Shown: one piece after another, positions 1-8,665 of the stretch
Position numbering within the stretch: position 1 is the first letter of the stretch
Layout of the letters: every line of letters starts with the position of its first letter
Assembly (NCBI RefSeq): GCF_010692745.1
Contig: NZ_JAAHTB010000017.1
Span: forward strand, 1 to 64,000
Reading direction: 5' to 3'
DNA length: 64,000 nt
Source: Methylobacterium sp. BTF04
GTDB lineage: Bacteria; Pseudomonadota; Alphaproteobacteria; Rhizobiales; Beijerinckiaceae
The notes under the pieces: model-generated
Told to the model about the DNA's origin: nothing
Seen by the model: only the letters and a program-made list of their open reading frames with translations
Database searches by the model: none
Program-made: the position numbers and the translations under genes

Positions 1-5
1 ATCCC

Positions 6-596
6 TCACGTCGGGGATAGCTTAGCCTCCTGTCCAGATTTCCAGCACCACCTCACCGTCTGCGTATGCGGCAGGCCGAGGGCGGGCGCGGCAAGCGGTA
101 CGTCGAGGAGGCCGACCACCGGAACGATCCAGGCCGGTGTGGCGTGGGCGAGCTCATGTCGGCTCCCCATCCAGCGCCCCACGATAAGGAAGGCGAACAG
201 AACCATACCGGCGGCGCCGAGAATCCAGACTGCGTCCGCGAGGTAGGGGCTCAGTTTCTGGAGAAACAACGGCAGCAGCAACAAGCTGATGAGGATCGTG
301 CCGAAGAGATTTCCGGCAATCGGATGCCGGTATTCGGCCACCACAACCTGCCAGCCGGTCACCGCCTTCAGGCCGTAGGCCAGGGCGAGCGCGATGAACG
401 CGACAAGTGCCGTCCAGCCGATCCCGTCTGCGATCAGAACCGGCAGGCCATAGCGGGCACTCGCGAGCCGCCACCCGGCGCTCAGCCCCATCAGCCCCAT
501 CACGGCGCCGAACAGACTCACCGGCAGGTAATCGAACAGCGGCTTGCGTACGGGAGCGGAGGCGCGCGTCTCCTCGCCGACAATCGTCGTCGTCAT
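6..596 (-). pseudogene. SLAC1/TehA-family transporter, C-terminally truncated
   Basis: The first about 175 residues are a hydrophobic multi-helix protein resembling the N-terminal half of the SLAC1/TehA (tellurite resistance/C4-dicarboxylate) anion channel family, which normally runs to about 300-330 residues with ten helices. Here the frame loses its membrane character just after residue 175 (LGLP, near base 66) and ends in a short polar tail unlike the family. The start is well supported: GGGAGGAA lies 8 bases upstream of ATG. The tail DNA could be the end of an inserted element or a rearrangement, because the gene should continue beyond the left edge. Calling it a truncation is inference; family assignment is from overall helix pattern and sequence character. 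Confidence 0.6.
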
Positions 597-1514
597 CGCG
601 AAGATTCCTCCCTAAGCGCGGGTCGCGGGCCTCATCCCGTTCGCCAATACCACGCCTGAGGGGCGGCTGAAGACCCTACGGGGCCTCACGCGCCCAATGA
701 TGCCATCCGCACAGCATGGTCCGTCGAGCCTGGCCGCTTCAGGTCAAGCCTGTTCCACCCAATACCGGGACCAAACACTCCTCAAGTTCCGGCTTATCGC
801 GGTACAGCCCGTCGCTCGCCTGGAGTGTGCGGTGGAAGCGGGTGTTCCCTGCAACTATCGCCCGCCCATCTGGGGCGACGATCGCCCGGTACCGGTCGCG
901 AGACTCGACTTGCGCTATCATGAGATCGGCTTCGCCCCGATCTCCTCCTCATCGCGAGGTGGCGCAGCGCAGCGGCCTCGCAGAAGGGCTCCGAAGATCG
1001 CAGAATGCATTGGTGGTCTTGGGAAGGCTGCCGGCGCGGCAGGTCAGGATGCGGCAATGGTCGCAACCAGTCCAAGCCACCCAGAAAAAGCCAGCACGGA
1101 TCCTGCGAGCATCGACCCATTCGCTGTTCGCGCTGCGCTTGCGCCAAGAGGCCAAGCAAAGTGCAGGCCAGAATGAATTCATAATTCGAAAACCCGTCGC
1201 CAAACGCGCATCGAACCCGGCATATCGGAGGCCGATCCGCTCTTGTCCGCGCGTCCGGCATGTCATTCCGTCGCAGGCATCGGCTGGCGCATGCGAAGCG
1301 GTCGCAACACAGTTTCGGGTTGTCTCCAGAGTTTCATTTCGCCGAATGGCCAGGGCGTCGCGCCACTCGCTTGAGCAGGACGCCCTGGAACGACAATCAA
1401 TCCGCCCGGCTTTTGCGCTTTACAAGGTAATTCCTATCATGATCCTAAGCAGATCAGCCTGCCTGTAGGATCGTTTGACCTTCTGCGCGGCTTTACAAGA
1501 TCGGGACATCATCG
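597..1514. other. Intergenic stretch with no convincing gene
   Basis: About 900 bases separate the SLAC1-like gene from the substrate-binding protein. Short open frames exist on both strands (for example 739-921 and 949-1266 on the minus strand), but none has a ribosome binding site, a recognisable domain or a codon pattern like the neighbours. The minus-strand frames read as protein-like for 20-40 residues and then switch frame, which would fit a decayed gene. A dyad near 1441-1472 is listed separately. Confidence 0.5.
1441..1472. promoter_or_regulatory. Inverted repeat upstream of the orphan substrate-binding protein
   Basis: GATCCTA (1441-1447) and TAGGATC (1466-1472) are perfect 7-base inverted arms. 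An inner GCAG/CTGC pair (1449-1452 and 1459-1462) could extend the hairpin. It ends 42 bases before the ATG at 1515, a position suited to an operator or leader hairpin. No T-run follows, so a terminator is less likely. Confidence 0.35.
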
Positions 1515-3146
1515 ATGACGTCAGGGGCCTTCAATCGGCGGACGCTTTTGGCCGGAGGCGCCGCCCTGGCGACGCTCGGCCCAGCGGCACGGCTCAGAGC
1601 CGACACCACCGCCACGCCGGCGCCGAGCGGGAGCCTGATCTACGGCATCTCGATGACCGACCTGCCGCTGACCACCGGCCAGCCGGATCGCGGCGCGGGC
1701 GGCTACCAGTTCACCGGCCTGACCCTGTACGATCCGCTGGTCGCCTGGGAGCTCGACATATCGGATCGGCCCGGCAAGCTCATCCCGGGCCTCGCCACCG
1801 CGTGGGAGAGCGATCCGGCCGACCGGAAAAACTGGATCTTCCGCCTCCGCGACGGGGTCACATTCCACGATGGCTCGGCCTTCGACGCCGATGCGGTGAT
1901 CTGGAACTTCGACAAGGTCCTGAACCCGCAATCTCCGCAATTCGACCAGCGCCAGGCAGGGCAGGTGAAGCCGCGCCTGCCATCGGTCGCCTCCTACAAG
2001 AAGCTCGATGCGTCGACCGTGCAGGTGACGACCAAGTCCGTCGACGCGCTGTTCCCCTATCAGATGCTGTGGTTCCTGATCTCGTCGCCGGCCCAGTTCG
2101 AGAAGGTCGGCCGCGATTGGGCGAAGTTCGCCTTCGAGCCCTCGGGCACCGGCCCCTATCGCCTCAAGCAGCTGGTGCCGCGCGTGCGCCTGGAGATGGT
2201 GCCGAACCCAACCTACTGGAACCCGAAACGCGCGCCCAAGCTCGCCAAGCTCGTCCTCAGCTGCGTCTCGGAAGATCTGGCGCGGGTGAACGCGCTGCTC
2301 AGCGGCAGCGTCGACATGATCGAATTCCCGGCCCCGGATGCGGTGCCGCGGCTCAAGGCGGCGGGCATGCGGGTGGTCGGCAACGTCACGCCGCATGTCT
2401 GGAACTACCATCTGTCGATGGTGGAGGGCAGCCCATGGCGCGATCTGCGCCTGCGCAAGGCCGCCAATCTCGCCGTCGACCGCGAGGGCGTCGCCACACT
2501 GATGGGCGGGCTGGCCACCCCCGCAGAGGGTCAGGTGCAATCGTCGAGTCCGTGGTTCGGCAAGCCGACCTTCAAGGTCCGCTACGACATGGATGAGGCG
2601 CGCAAGCTGATGCGCGAGGCCGGCTATTCGCCGCAGAACCCGCTCAAGACCAAGTTCATGATCCCCACGGGCGGGACCGGACAGATGCTGTCCCTGCCGA
2701 TCAACGAGTTCATCCAGCAGAGCTGGGCCGATATCGGCCTCGCGGTGGAGTTCCAGCCGGTGGAGCTGGAAGTGGCCTATACGGCCTGGCGCAAGGGGGC
2801 GAGCGATCCGAGCCTCCAGGGCGTCACCGCCGGCAACATCGCCTACGTCACCTCGGATCCGTTCTACGCGATCCTGCGCTTCTACGATTCGAAGCAGGTC
2901 TCACCCAATGGCGTGAACTGGAGCCACTACAAGAACCCCGAGGTCGATGCGCTTTGCGACAAGATCAAGAACAGCCTCGACCTCGCCGAACAGGACCGGA
3001 TGCTCGCGCGCATCCACGAAATCGTCGTCGACGACGCGGTACAGGTCTGGGTGGTGCACGACACCAATTCCCACGCCCTGTCGCCGAAGGTGAAGGCCTA
3101 CACGCAGGCCCAGCACTGGTTCCAGGATCTCACCACATTGGCGTGA
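1515..3146 (+). CDS. ABC transporter substrate-binding protein, peptide/nickel/opine family 5 (orphan)
   Basis: A 543-residue periplasmic solute receptor of the SBP_bac_5 type (DppA/OppA/NikA fold). It begins with a Tat-type signal: an NRRTLLAGG twin-arginine region followed by a hydrophobic stretch ending near residue 30. Family hallmarks include the early 'GLTLYDPLVAWE' segment, 'LATAWESDP', 'FRLRDGVTFHDGS' and 'SGTGPYRLK'. No permease or ATPase gene is beside it on the same strand, so it is an orphan or shares membrane parts with an importer elsewhere, such as the one encoded at 4624-6791. Its stop lies three bases from the end of the convergent minus-strand array. The ligand cannot be told from sequence alone; peptides, opines or glycosylated compounds are all possible. 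Confidence 0.9.
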   Translation: MTSGAFNRRTLLAGGAALATLGPAARLRADTTATPAPSGSLIYGISMTDLPLTTGQPDRGAGGYQFTGLTLYDPLVAWELDISDRPGKLIPGLATAWESDPADRKNWIFRLRDGVTFHDGSAFDADAVIWNFDKVLNPQSPQFDQRQAGQVKPRLPSVASYKKLDASTVQVTTKSVDALFPYQMLWFLISSPAQFEKVGRDWAKFAFEPSGTGPYRLKQLVPRVRLEMVPNPTYWNPKRAPKLAKLVLSCVSEDLARVNALLSGSVDMIEFPAPDAVPRLKAAGMRVVGNVTPHVWNYHLSMVEGSPWRDLRLRKAANLAVDREGVATLMGGLATPAEGQVQSSSPWFGKPTFKVRYDMDEARKLMREAGYSPQNPLKTKFMIPTGGTGQMLSLPINEFIQQSWADIGLAVEFQPVELEVAYTAWRKGASDPSLQGVTAGNIAYVTSDPFYAILRFYDSKQVSPNGVNWSHYKNPEVDALCDKIKNSLDLAEQDRMLARIHEIVVDDAVQVWVVHDTNSHALSPKVKAYTQAQHWFQDLTTLA

Positions 3147-3149
3147 CCG

Positions 3150-3245
3150 CTACGTCGGGAACAGGGTCCGGAGGATCAAGAGCGCGCTGCCGACCAGGCA
3201 CAGGGCGATGGCGGCGGTACTGAGGATGAGAAACCAGCGGGGCAT
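3150..3245 (-). CDS. 31-residue single-pass membrane peptide
   Basis: An ATG frame of 31 residues that starts MPRWFL, continues as one hydrophobic helix (about residues 4-27) and ends with LRTLFPT. AGAAGG sits 6 bases upstream of the ATG, a good ribosome binding site. It is the last gene of the long minus-strand array, 33 bases after the nucleotide-sugar dehydrogenase and three bases short of the convergent substrate-binding-protein gene. No family is recognised. A small membrane subunit or an anchor for a glycan enzyme is conceivable, but the function is unknown. Confidence 0.5.
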   Translation of the reverse strand: MPRWFLILSTAAIALCLVGSALLILRTLFPT

Positions 3246-3278
3246 GGCGGGCCTTCTACACCCCCCGCGGCCCCGCCC

Positions 3279-4610
3279 CTACAGCACGATCGTCTCACCC
3301 GCATGGCCGGCACGTCCGCAGGCGTTGCGGGTGTCGACGACGAGGGGGGCATGGGCCACGATCAGCCCGTAATCGACGGTATCGTGGTCGGTGACGATCA
3401 GCGTCGCGGCCGAACGCGCCAGAATCTCGGCGTCGAGCGGCACCGAACGGCGCCCTGCGAGATGCGGGTATTCCCGCGTCGGAGGAATCTCCGGGACCAG
3501 CGGGTCGTGGTAGGCGACATCGGCGCCGCGCTCCTCCAGCAACTCCATCAGCTTGAGGGCCGGGCTCTCGCGCACGTCGTCGACGTTGCGCTTGTAGGCC
3601 ATGCCGACGAGCAGGATCGGCGTCCCGCGAAGCGCCCGTCCGAAGCGCTGGTCGAGGGCACGGGCGAGGCGCTCGACGACGTAATGCGGCATGTGCCGGT
3701 TGACCTCGCCGGCGAGCTCGATGAAGCGCGTGGGCACGTCGAATTCGCGTGCCTTCCAGGTCAGGTAGAACGGATCGATGGGGATGCAGTGGCCGCCGAG
3801 GCCCGGCCCCGGATGGAACGGCATGAAGCCGAACGGCTTGGTGGCCGCAGCCCCGATCACCTCCCAGACGTCGATGCCCATGGCGTCGTAGACGGTCTTC
3901 AGCTCGTTCACGAGGGCGATGTTGACCGCGCGAAAGATGTTCTCGGTGAGCTTCACGGCTTCGGCCGTGGCGGTGGACGAGACCGGCACCGTGCGGGCGA
4001 CGATCTGCCCGTAGAGCAGGTCGGCGAGGTCGCGCGCCGCCGCGCCGTCGCCGCCCACCACCTTCGGCGTCGCCGCCAGGGTGTGGACCGCGTTGCCGGG
4101 GTCCTCGCGCTCGGGCGAATAGGCGAGGAAGAAGTCGGTGCCGCTGATCAGCCCCGTCGCCTCCAGGATCGGCTTGAGCACCTCCTGGGTTGTACCAGGC
4201 CAGGTGGTCGATTCGAGCACCACGAGCTGGCCGGGGCGCAAGGTCCGGGCGATGTCGGCCGCCGTCGCGCGGATATAGGAGAGGTCCGGTTCGCGCTGCC
4301 GCGTCAGCGGGGTCGGCACGCAGATCAGGATCGCGTCGGCCTCGGCGAGCCGCGCCGTGTCGCCGGTCGCCCGGAACCGGCCGCTCTCGAGGGCCGCCCG
4401 CATGGCGTCGGTATCGAGGAGCGCGATCACCGGCTCGCCGGCGTTGATCCGCGCGACACGGTCGGGGTTCACGTCGAAGCCGATCACGCGGAATCCGGCG
4501 CGGGCGGAGGCGAGCGCCAGCGGCAGGCCGACATAGCCGAGGCCGACGATGGCGATGGTGGCGCGTCGCTCGCGGATGGCGCGGCCCAGGGCCTCGCTCG
4601 GGTCGGTCAT
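3279..4610 (-). CDS. Nucleotide-sugar dehydrogenase (UDP-HexNAc/UDP-glucose 6-dehydrogenase family)
   Basis: An NAD-dependent four-electron oxidase that turns a UDP-sugar into the UDP-uronic acid, likely UDP-GlcNAc or UDP-ManNAc (WbpA/WecC/TviB group). The N-terminal Rossmann motif GLGYVGLPLA is clear. The catalytic cysteine lies in GLGGHCIPIDPF, and a C-terminal UDP-binding domain ends the protein. The start is taken as the ATG at 4610 (MTDPSEAL, 443 residues). An in-frame codon at 4646 would overlap the upstream permease by 23 bases and is less likely. It is the only sugar-nucleotide enzyme in the array, so it probably supplies an acidic sugar donor to the three glycosyltransferases encoded upstream. 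Confidence 0.9.
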   Translation of the reverse strand: MTDPSEALGRAIRERRATIAIVGLGYVGLPLALASARAGFRVIGFDVNPDRVARINAGEPVIALLDTDAMRAALESGRFRATGDTARLAEADAILICVPTPLTRQREPDLSYIRATAADIARTLRPGQLVVLESTTWPGTTQEVLKPILEATGLISGTDFFLAYSPEREDPGNAVHTLAATPKVVGGDGAAARDLADLLYGQIVARTVPVSSTATAEAVKLTENIFRAVNIALVNELKTVYDAMGIDVWEVIGAAATKPFGFMPFHPGPGLGGHCIPIDPFYLTWKAREFDVPTRFIELAGEVNRHMPHYVVERLARALDQRFGRALRGTPILLVGMAYKRNVDDVRESPALKLMELLEERGADVAYHDPLVPEIPPTREYPHLAGRRSVPLDAEILARSAATLIVTDHDTVDYGLIVAHAPLVVDTRNACGRAGHAGETIVL

Positions 4611-4623
4611 GGCTGCATTTGCC

Positions 4624-5775
4624 TCAGTGATACGGGTCGGCGGCATCGCGCAGGCCGTCGCCCATGAAGTTGAAGGCCAGCACCGTCACCAGCACCGGCA
4701 GCACCGGCAACAGCAGCCAGGGGTAGAGCTGCATGGCGGCGAGATTCTGCGCGTCGTTGAGGAGGACGCCCCAGCTCGTCACCGGCGGGCGCAGGCCGAG
4801 ACCGAGGAACGACAACGCCGTCTCGCCGAGGATCATGGTGGGGATCGACAGGGTCGCCGAGGCGATGAGGTGGCTCATGAAGTTGGGGATCAGGTGGCGC
4901 CCGATCACGCGCGCCGGCGAGGCGCCCATGAGTTCGGCGGCGGCGACGAAATCCTCTTCGCGCAGCGCCAGCAGCTTGGACCGCACCGCCCGGGCCAGCC
5001 CCGGCCAGTCGAGCAGCCCGAGGATGATGGTGATGCCGAAGAACACCCAGAGCGGGCTCCAGCTCGGCGGCAGCGCCGCCGAGAGGGCCAGCCACAGGGG
5101 CAGCTCGGGCAGCGAGCGGACCACCTCGATCAGCCGCTGCACCGCTGCATCCGGCCATCCGCCGAAATACCCGGCGATGCCGCCGAATAGGAGGCCCAAG
5201 GCGAACGAGATCGCGACGCCGACGAGGCCGATCACCAGGGAGATGCGCGCGCCGTAGATCATCCGCGAGAACAGGTCGCGACCGAGCCTGTCGGTGCCGA
5301 GGAGGAACAGGGTCCCGCCGTCCGGCGGACAAATCAGGTGACGGTCGCCCGGGATCATGCCGAGATAGCGGTAGGCGTCGCCCCGGCAGAAGAAGCGGAT
5401 CGGCTGCGGGTTCGCAGTGTCGACCACGTAGCCGCGTCGAAACGTGTCGCGATCGAGCTCGGCCCGATAGGGATAGACGAACGGCCCGAGATACCGGCCG
5501 TCGTGGAACAGGTGCAGCCCCTGCGGCGGCGCCAACAGCACATCGCCGTTGCGCCGGGCCTGCTCGTACGGGGCGAGAAATTCGACGAGCGGCACTGAGG
5601 CATAGAGCAGACCGAGCACGATCGCCGAGGCGACGGCGATGCGATGGCGCAGGAACTTCCTGAAGATCAGCCGCCAGGCCGAGGCCTGTTCGAGGCCGGT
5701 GCCGTGGCTCGCCCCGGCCTCCGGATCGAATGGGGCTGGATCGACGAAATGGCCCGGATCGGCGGGGGCCTGCAT
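4624..5775 (-). CDS. Dipeptide/oligopeptide-type ABC importer permease (DppC-like)
   Basis: A 383-residue inner-membrane permease of the BPD_transp_1 family. A soluble N-terminus of about 35 residues precedes the first helix. There is a large periplasmic insertion (residues about 60-150, with several cysteines), then the LGTDRLGRDLFSR motif typical of DppC and five core helices. The EAA coupling loop is visible as ELMGASPARVIGRHLIPN. The ATG overlaps the upstream permease stop by one base (TGATG), so it is translationally coupled. The extended periplasmic loop before LGTD is longer than in ordinary DppC and resembles YejE/MppE-like permeases. Confidence 0.9.
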   Translation of the reverse strand: MQAPADPGHFVDPAPFDPEAGASHGTGLEQASAWRLIFRKFLRHRIAVASAIVLGLLYASVPLVEFLAPYEQARRNGDVLLAPPQGLHLFHDGRYLGPFVYPYRAELDRDTFRRGYVVDTANPQPIRFFCRGDAYRYLGMIPGDRHLICPPDGGTLFLLGTDRLGRDLFSRMIYGARISLVIGLVGVAISFALGLLFGGIAGYFGGWPDAAVQRLIEVVRSLPELPLWLALSAALPPSWSPLWVFFGITIILGLLDWPGLARAVRSKLLALREEDFVAAAELMGASPARVIGRHLIPNFMSHLIASATLSIPTMILGETALSFLGLGLRPPVTSWGVLLNDAQNLAAMQLYPWLLLPVLPVLVTVLAFNFMGDGLRDAADPYH

Positions 5776-6791
5776 CAGCGCCGGCCCATGCGGATACGCG
5801 GATCGAGCCAGACCAGGACGAGGTCGGAGATCAGCATCCCGACCAGCGTCAGCGCGGCCACGAACATCAGGATGAAGCCGGCCATGAACTGGTCCTGGCT
5901 CTTCAGGGCCTCCAGCAGGAGCGGCCCCACGGTGGGCAGGCTGAGCACCAGCGAGACCAGGACGGAGCCGGAGACGAGATGCGGCAGCAGGTTGCCGATA
6001 TCGGCAACGAACGGGTTCAGCGACATCCGGAACGGGTACTTCACGAGCGCGCGCAGAGGCGGCAGGCCCTTGGCGCGTGCGGTGACGACGTAAGGCTTGG
6101 CGAGTTCGTCGAGGAGGTTGGCGCGCATCCGCCGGATCATCGCCGCGGTACCGCCGAGACCGATCACCAGGGTCGGCACCACGAGGTGCGCGGCCAGCGA
6201 ACGCAGCTTGTCCATGTCCCACGGGCGCCCGGTATAGGCGGCGTCGTAGAGGCCGCCGATGGAGAGGCCGAACCAGCGATTGCCGTAGAACAGCAGGATC
6301 AGCGCCAGCAGGAATCCCGGCACCGCGAGCCCGACATAGCCGAGCGCCGTCACCGCCACTTCGCCCGCCGTATGGCGATGGGTCGCCGAATAGAGCGCCG
6401 CCGGGATCGCCACCGCGTGGACGAAGACCAGGGCGGCAAGGTTGACCACCAGGGTGAGCCAGAGGGCATCGCCGACCACCTCGGCCACGGGCCGGTCATA
6501 CTCGAAGGACCAGCCCCAATCGCCCTGGAGCAGGCCGGAGAAGCCCGCCGGCCCCGGCATCAGGCCGACCCACATCAGGTATTGCTCCGGCACCGAACGG
6601 TCGAGGCCGTATTGCCGCATCAGCAGCTCGGCCTTGGCCACCGAGCCGGCCTCGCCCATGCCGCGCAGCTCGGCGATGCGGTTGCTGAGGTAATCGCCCG
6701 GCGGCAGTTTGATGATCAGGAAGACCAGGGCCGAGATCACCAGCAGCGTCGCCGCCATGGTCAGGATCCGGCGGGCGACCGCGCGGATCAC
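5775..6791 (-). CDS. Dipeptide/oligopeptide-type ABC importer permease (DppB-like)
   Basis: A 338-residue permease, partner of the DppC-like protein. I chose the GTG start at 6791 because it overlaps the substrate-binding-protein stop by four bases (GTGA), like other junctions in this array. The product then begins with a classic first helix (RRILTMAATLLVISALVFL) followed by the PPGDYLS motif of DppB/YejB proteins. The EAA loop reads TARAKGLPPLRALVKYPFR. It forms the channel with the permease encoded at 4624-5775. A longer in-frame extension to 7037 lies inside the upstream gene and is not expected to be real. Confidence 0.9.
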   Translation of the reverse strand: MIRAVARRILTMAATLLVISALVFLIIKLPPGDYLSNRIAELRGMGEAGSVAKAELLMRQYGLDRSVPEQYLMWVGLMPGPAGFSGLLQGDWGWSFEYDRPVAEVVGDALWLTLVVNLAALVFVHAVAIPAALYSATHRHTAGEVAVTALGYVGLAVPGFLLALILLFYGNRWFGLSIGGLYDAAYTGRPWDMDKLRSLAAHLVVPTLVIGLGGTAAMIRRMRANLLDELAKPYVVTARAKGLPPLRALVKYPFRMSLNPFVADIGNLLPHLVSGSVLVSLVLSLPTVGPLLLEALKSQDQFMAGFILMFVAALTLVGMLISDLVLVWLDPRIRMGRR

Positions 6792-8665
6792 GACGCGGAG
6801 TTCCGGCGGTCGGCGGCGCGGTCCCAGAACACCTCGTCGAGCCGCTGGACGCCGATGAGCGCGGTCGGGTCCCAGGCATAGAGCGCCGTCTCGGGGATGT
6901 TCGCCAGATGGGCGGAGGCCACCACCGGCTGGAGCGCACCCGCCACCGTGCCGATCACCCATTGGTTCTCGGCGTGGTTGCGCAGCATCTCGCGCCAGAT
7001 CCCGGCCTGCACGCCGGCATCGTCGGTGGCGCGCCATTGCGCATCGAGGGCGAGCAGGCGTTCCACCGGCGCCACATCGCAGCCCTCGCCACTGGCGCCG
7101 TGGGTCTCGGTGGCGAGACTCCAGCGCGGCCAGGAATAATGGTCGGGTTGGGCTGGGCTCAGTTCGGTGGGCGGCATGATCGCGGTGGGTACGGCGAGAT
7201 CGAGGCCCTGGGCCGCCACCATCACGGTCTGCCCGGCCATGGAGCGGCGGCGCAGGTTGGTCCGCTCCTGCGGCTTGACCACGAGCTTGATGCCGACCTC
7301 GCGCCAGAACTCGGTGATCAGCAGGAGCCCGTCGAGGATCATCGACGCCTCGCCGTCGGTCTCGACGACGATTTCGAGCAGCCGCCCGTCCGGCATCAGG
7401 CGGATGTCGGAGCCGTCGCGCCGAGCCAGCCCCGCCTCATCGAGAAGGCGGTTGGCGCCGCCCGGATCATAGGCGGCATGGAGCGTGCGCAGCTCCGGCG
7501 AATAGAGCGGGCTGTCGGGAACGATCGTGTCGTTGCCCTCGGTACCGAGGCCGAACAGCAGGGTGTTGTTCAGGGTGCGGCGGTCGAGGGCGAGCGACAA
7601 GGCCCGGCGGTAGCGGACATCGCGGTTGAGGGCGCGCCAGACCGGGTCGAGGGTGGTGAGGTTCGGGTAGAGGGCGAGTTCGCTGCCGCGCGCCAGCGGC
7701 CACAGCAGGGTGCGGTAGCCGTGGGCCCGCTCGCCTTCCTTCAGGCTCGGGATGTCCGCCATGGCGAGGCCGCGGAACATCAGGTCGGCTTCGCCCGCAT
7801 TGGTCTTGGCCACCAACAGGCCGGTGGAGGCGACATCCATCAGGATGGTGTCGAGGTAGGGCAGTTGGCGCCCGGCGGCGTCGACGCGATGGTAATGCGG
7901 GTTACGCGCGAAGACGAAGCGCGTCGCCGGAGACCGGGTGCGCGGGCACCAGCCCTGAAGGGTTGGGCAATCGGGGTTGTTCAGCTCGAACATGTCGTCG
8001 AGGCGGTTGTGCAGGGCAGCCCAGCCCCTGAGCTTTTGCGCCTTTGCCGACGCCTCGGCGGCCTCCAGTCCGACATAGCGTGGATGGACCGTCTTGAGGT
8101 AATGCGCCGGCCGGTAGATCAGCGGATCGCGGGGCGCTGCCAGCGCCGGCAGGAAGCGCGGGTTCGGCCGGTCCCAGCTGTAGCGGATCGTCAGGCCGTC
8201 GAGGACCTCGACCTTGGGCAATTGCCCATCGACGCGGAAGAAATCCGGCGGCCCGCCGGGATTGAGCGCCGGTTCGTTGGCGACGTCCTCCCAATAATAG
8301 CGGAAATCATCGGTGGTGAAGGGGGCGCCGTCCGACCAGCGATGGCCGGCCCGCAGGGTGAAGGTGAAGCGTCCTCCCTCGACCGCGATGCGATCGAGGA
8401 TGTCGGGCTGGAGCGTCAGGCCGGCATCGTAGCCGACGAGGCGGGTGTAGCCGTAGACCGAGAGGTAGCGCACGTCGCGGGCCCGCGCGATCAAGGTGCG
8501 GACGGCGCCGCCCGGCTCGCCCAATCGCCGGCCCTGCGCCGCGAGATCGACCACGAGGGGCCTGTCCGGCGGATGCCCGGCCGGCTCGGCCCGCGCCGGC
8601 TGGAGACCCACGCCCAGCGTGGCGGAAAGGCTGGCCACAACCGTGCGGCGCGTGACCTCTGTCAT
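6788..8665 (-). CDS. ABC importer substrate-binding protein, family 5
   Basis: A 625-residue periplasmic receptor for the adjacent importer. The N-terminus TRRTVVASLSATLGVGL is a Tat-type signal. Conserved segments include GHRWSDGAPFTTDDFRYYW and an ARNPHYHRVD loop. The length above 600 and the pairing with a long-loop DppC point to the YejA/MppA-like branch that handles larger oligopeptides or murein peptides, rather than dipeptides. The ATG at 8665 overlaps the upstream stop by four bases. The gene sits inside a glycosyltransferase operon, so a glycan-linked ligand is possible; that is inference. Confidence 0.9.
   Translation of the reverse strand: MTEVTRRTVVASLSATLGVGLQPARAEPAGHPPDRPLVVDLAAQGRRLGEPGGAVRTLIARARDVRYLSVYGYTRLVGYDAGLTLQPDILDRIAVEGGRFTFTLRAGHRWSDGAPFTTDDFRYYWEDVANEPALNPGGPPDFFRVDGQLPKVEVLDGLTIRYSWDRPNPRFLPALAAPRDPLIYRPAHYLKTVHPRYVGLEAAEASAKAQKLRGWAALHNRLDDMFELNNPDCPTLQGWCPRTRSPATRFVFARNPHYHRVDAAGRQLPYLDTILMDVASTGLLVAKTNAGEADLMFRGLAMADIPSLKEGERAHGYRTLLWPLARGSELALYPNLTTLDPVWRALNRDVRYRRALSLALDRRTLNNTLLFGLGTEGNDTIVPDSPLYSPELRTLHAAYDPGGANRLLDEAGLARRDGSDIRLMPDGRLLEIVVETDGEASMILDGLLLITEFWREVGIKLVVKPQERTNLRRRSMAGQTVMVAAQGLDLAVPTAIMPPTELSPAQPDHYSWPRWSLATETHGASGEGCDVAPVERLLALDAQWRATDDAGVQAGIWREMLRNHAENQWVIGTVAGALQPVVASAHLANIPETALYAWDPTALIGVQRLDEVFWDRAADRRNSAS

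Noticed and set aside
739..1266. Minus-strand frames between the SLAC1-like gene and the orphan receptor
   Set aside because: Short protein-like runs occur, but there is no start signal, frames change and no family is recognisable.
3303..4667. 454-codon open frame on the plus strand
   Set aside because: It lies antisense to the nucleotide-sugar dehydrogenase, whose motifs are unmistakable. Its Arg/Gly/His-rich translation is typical of a high-GC shadow frame.
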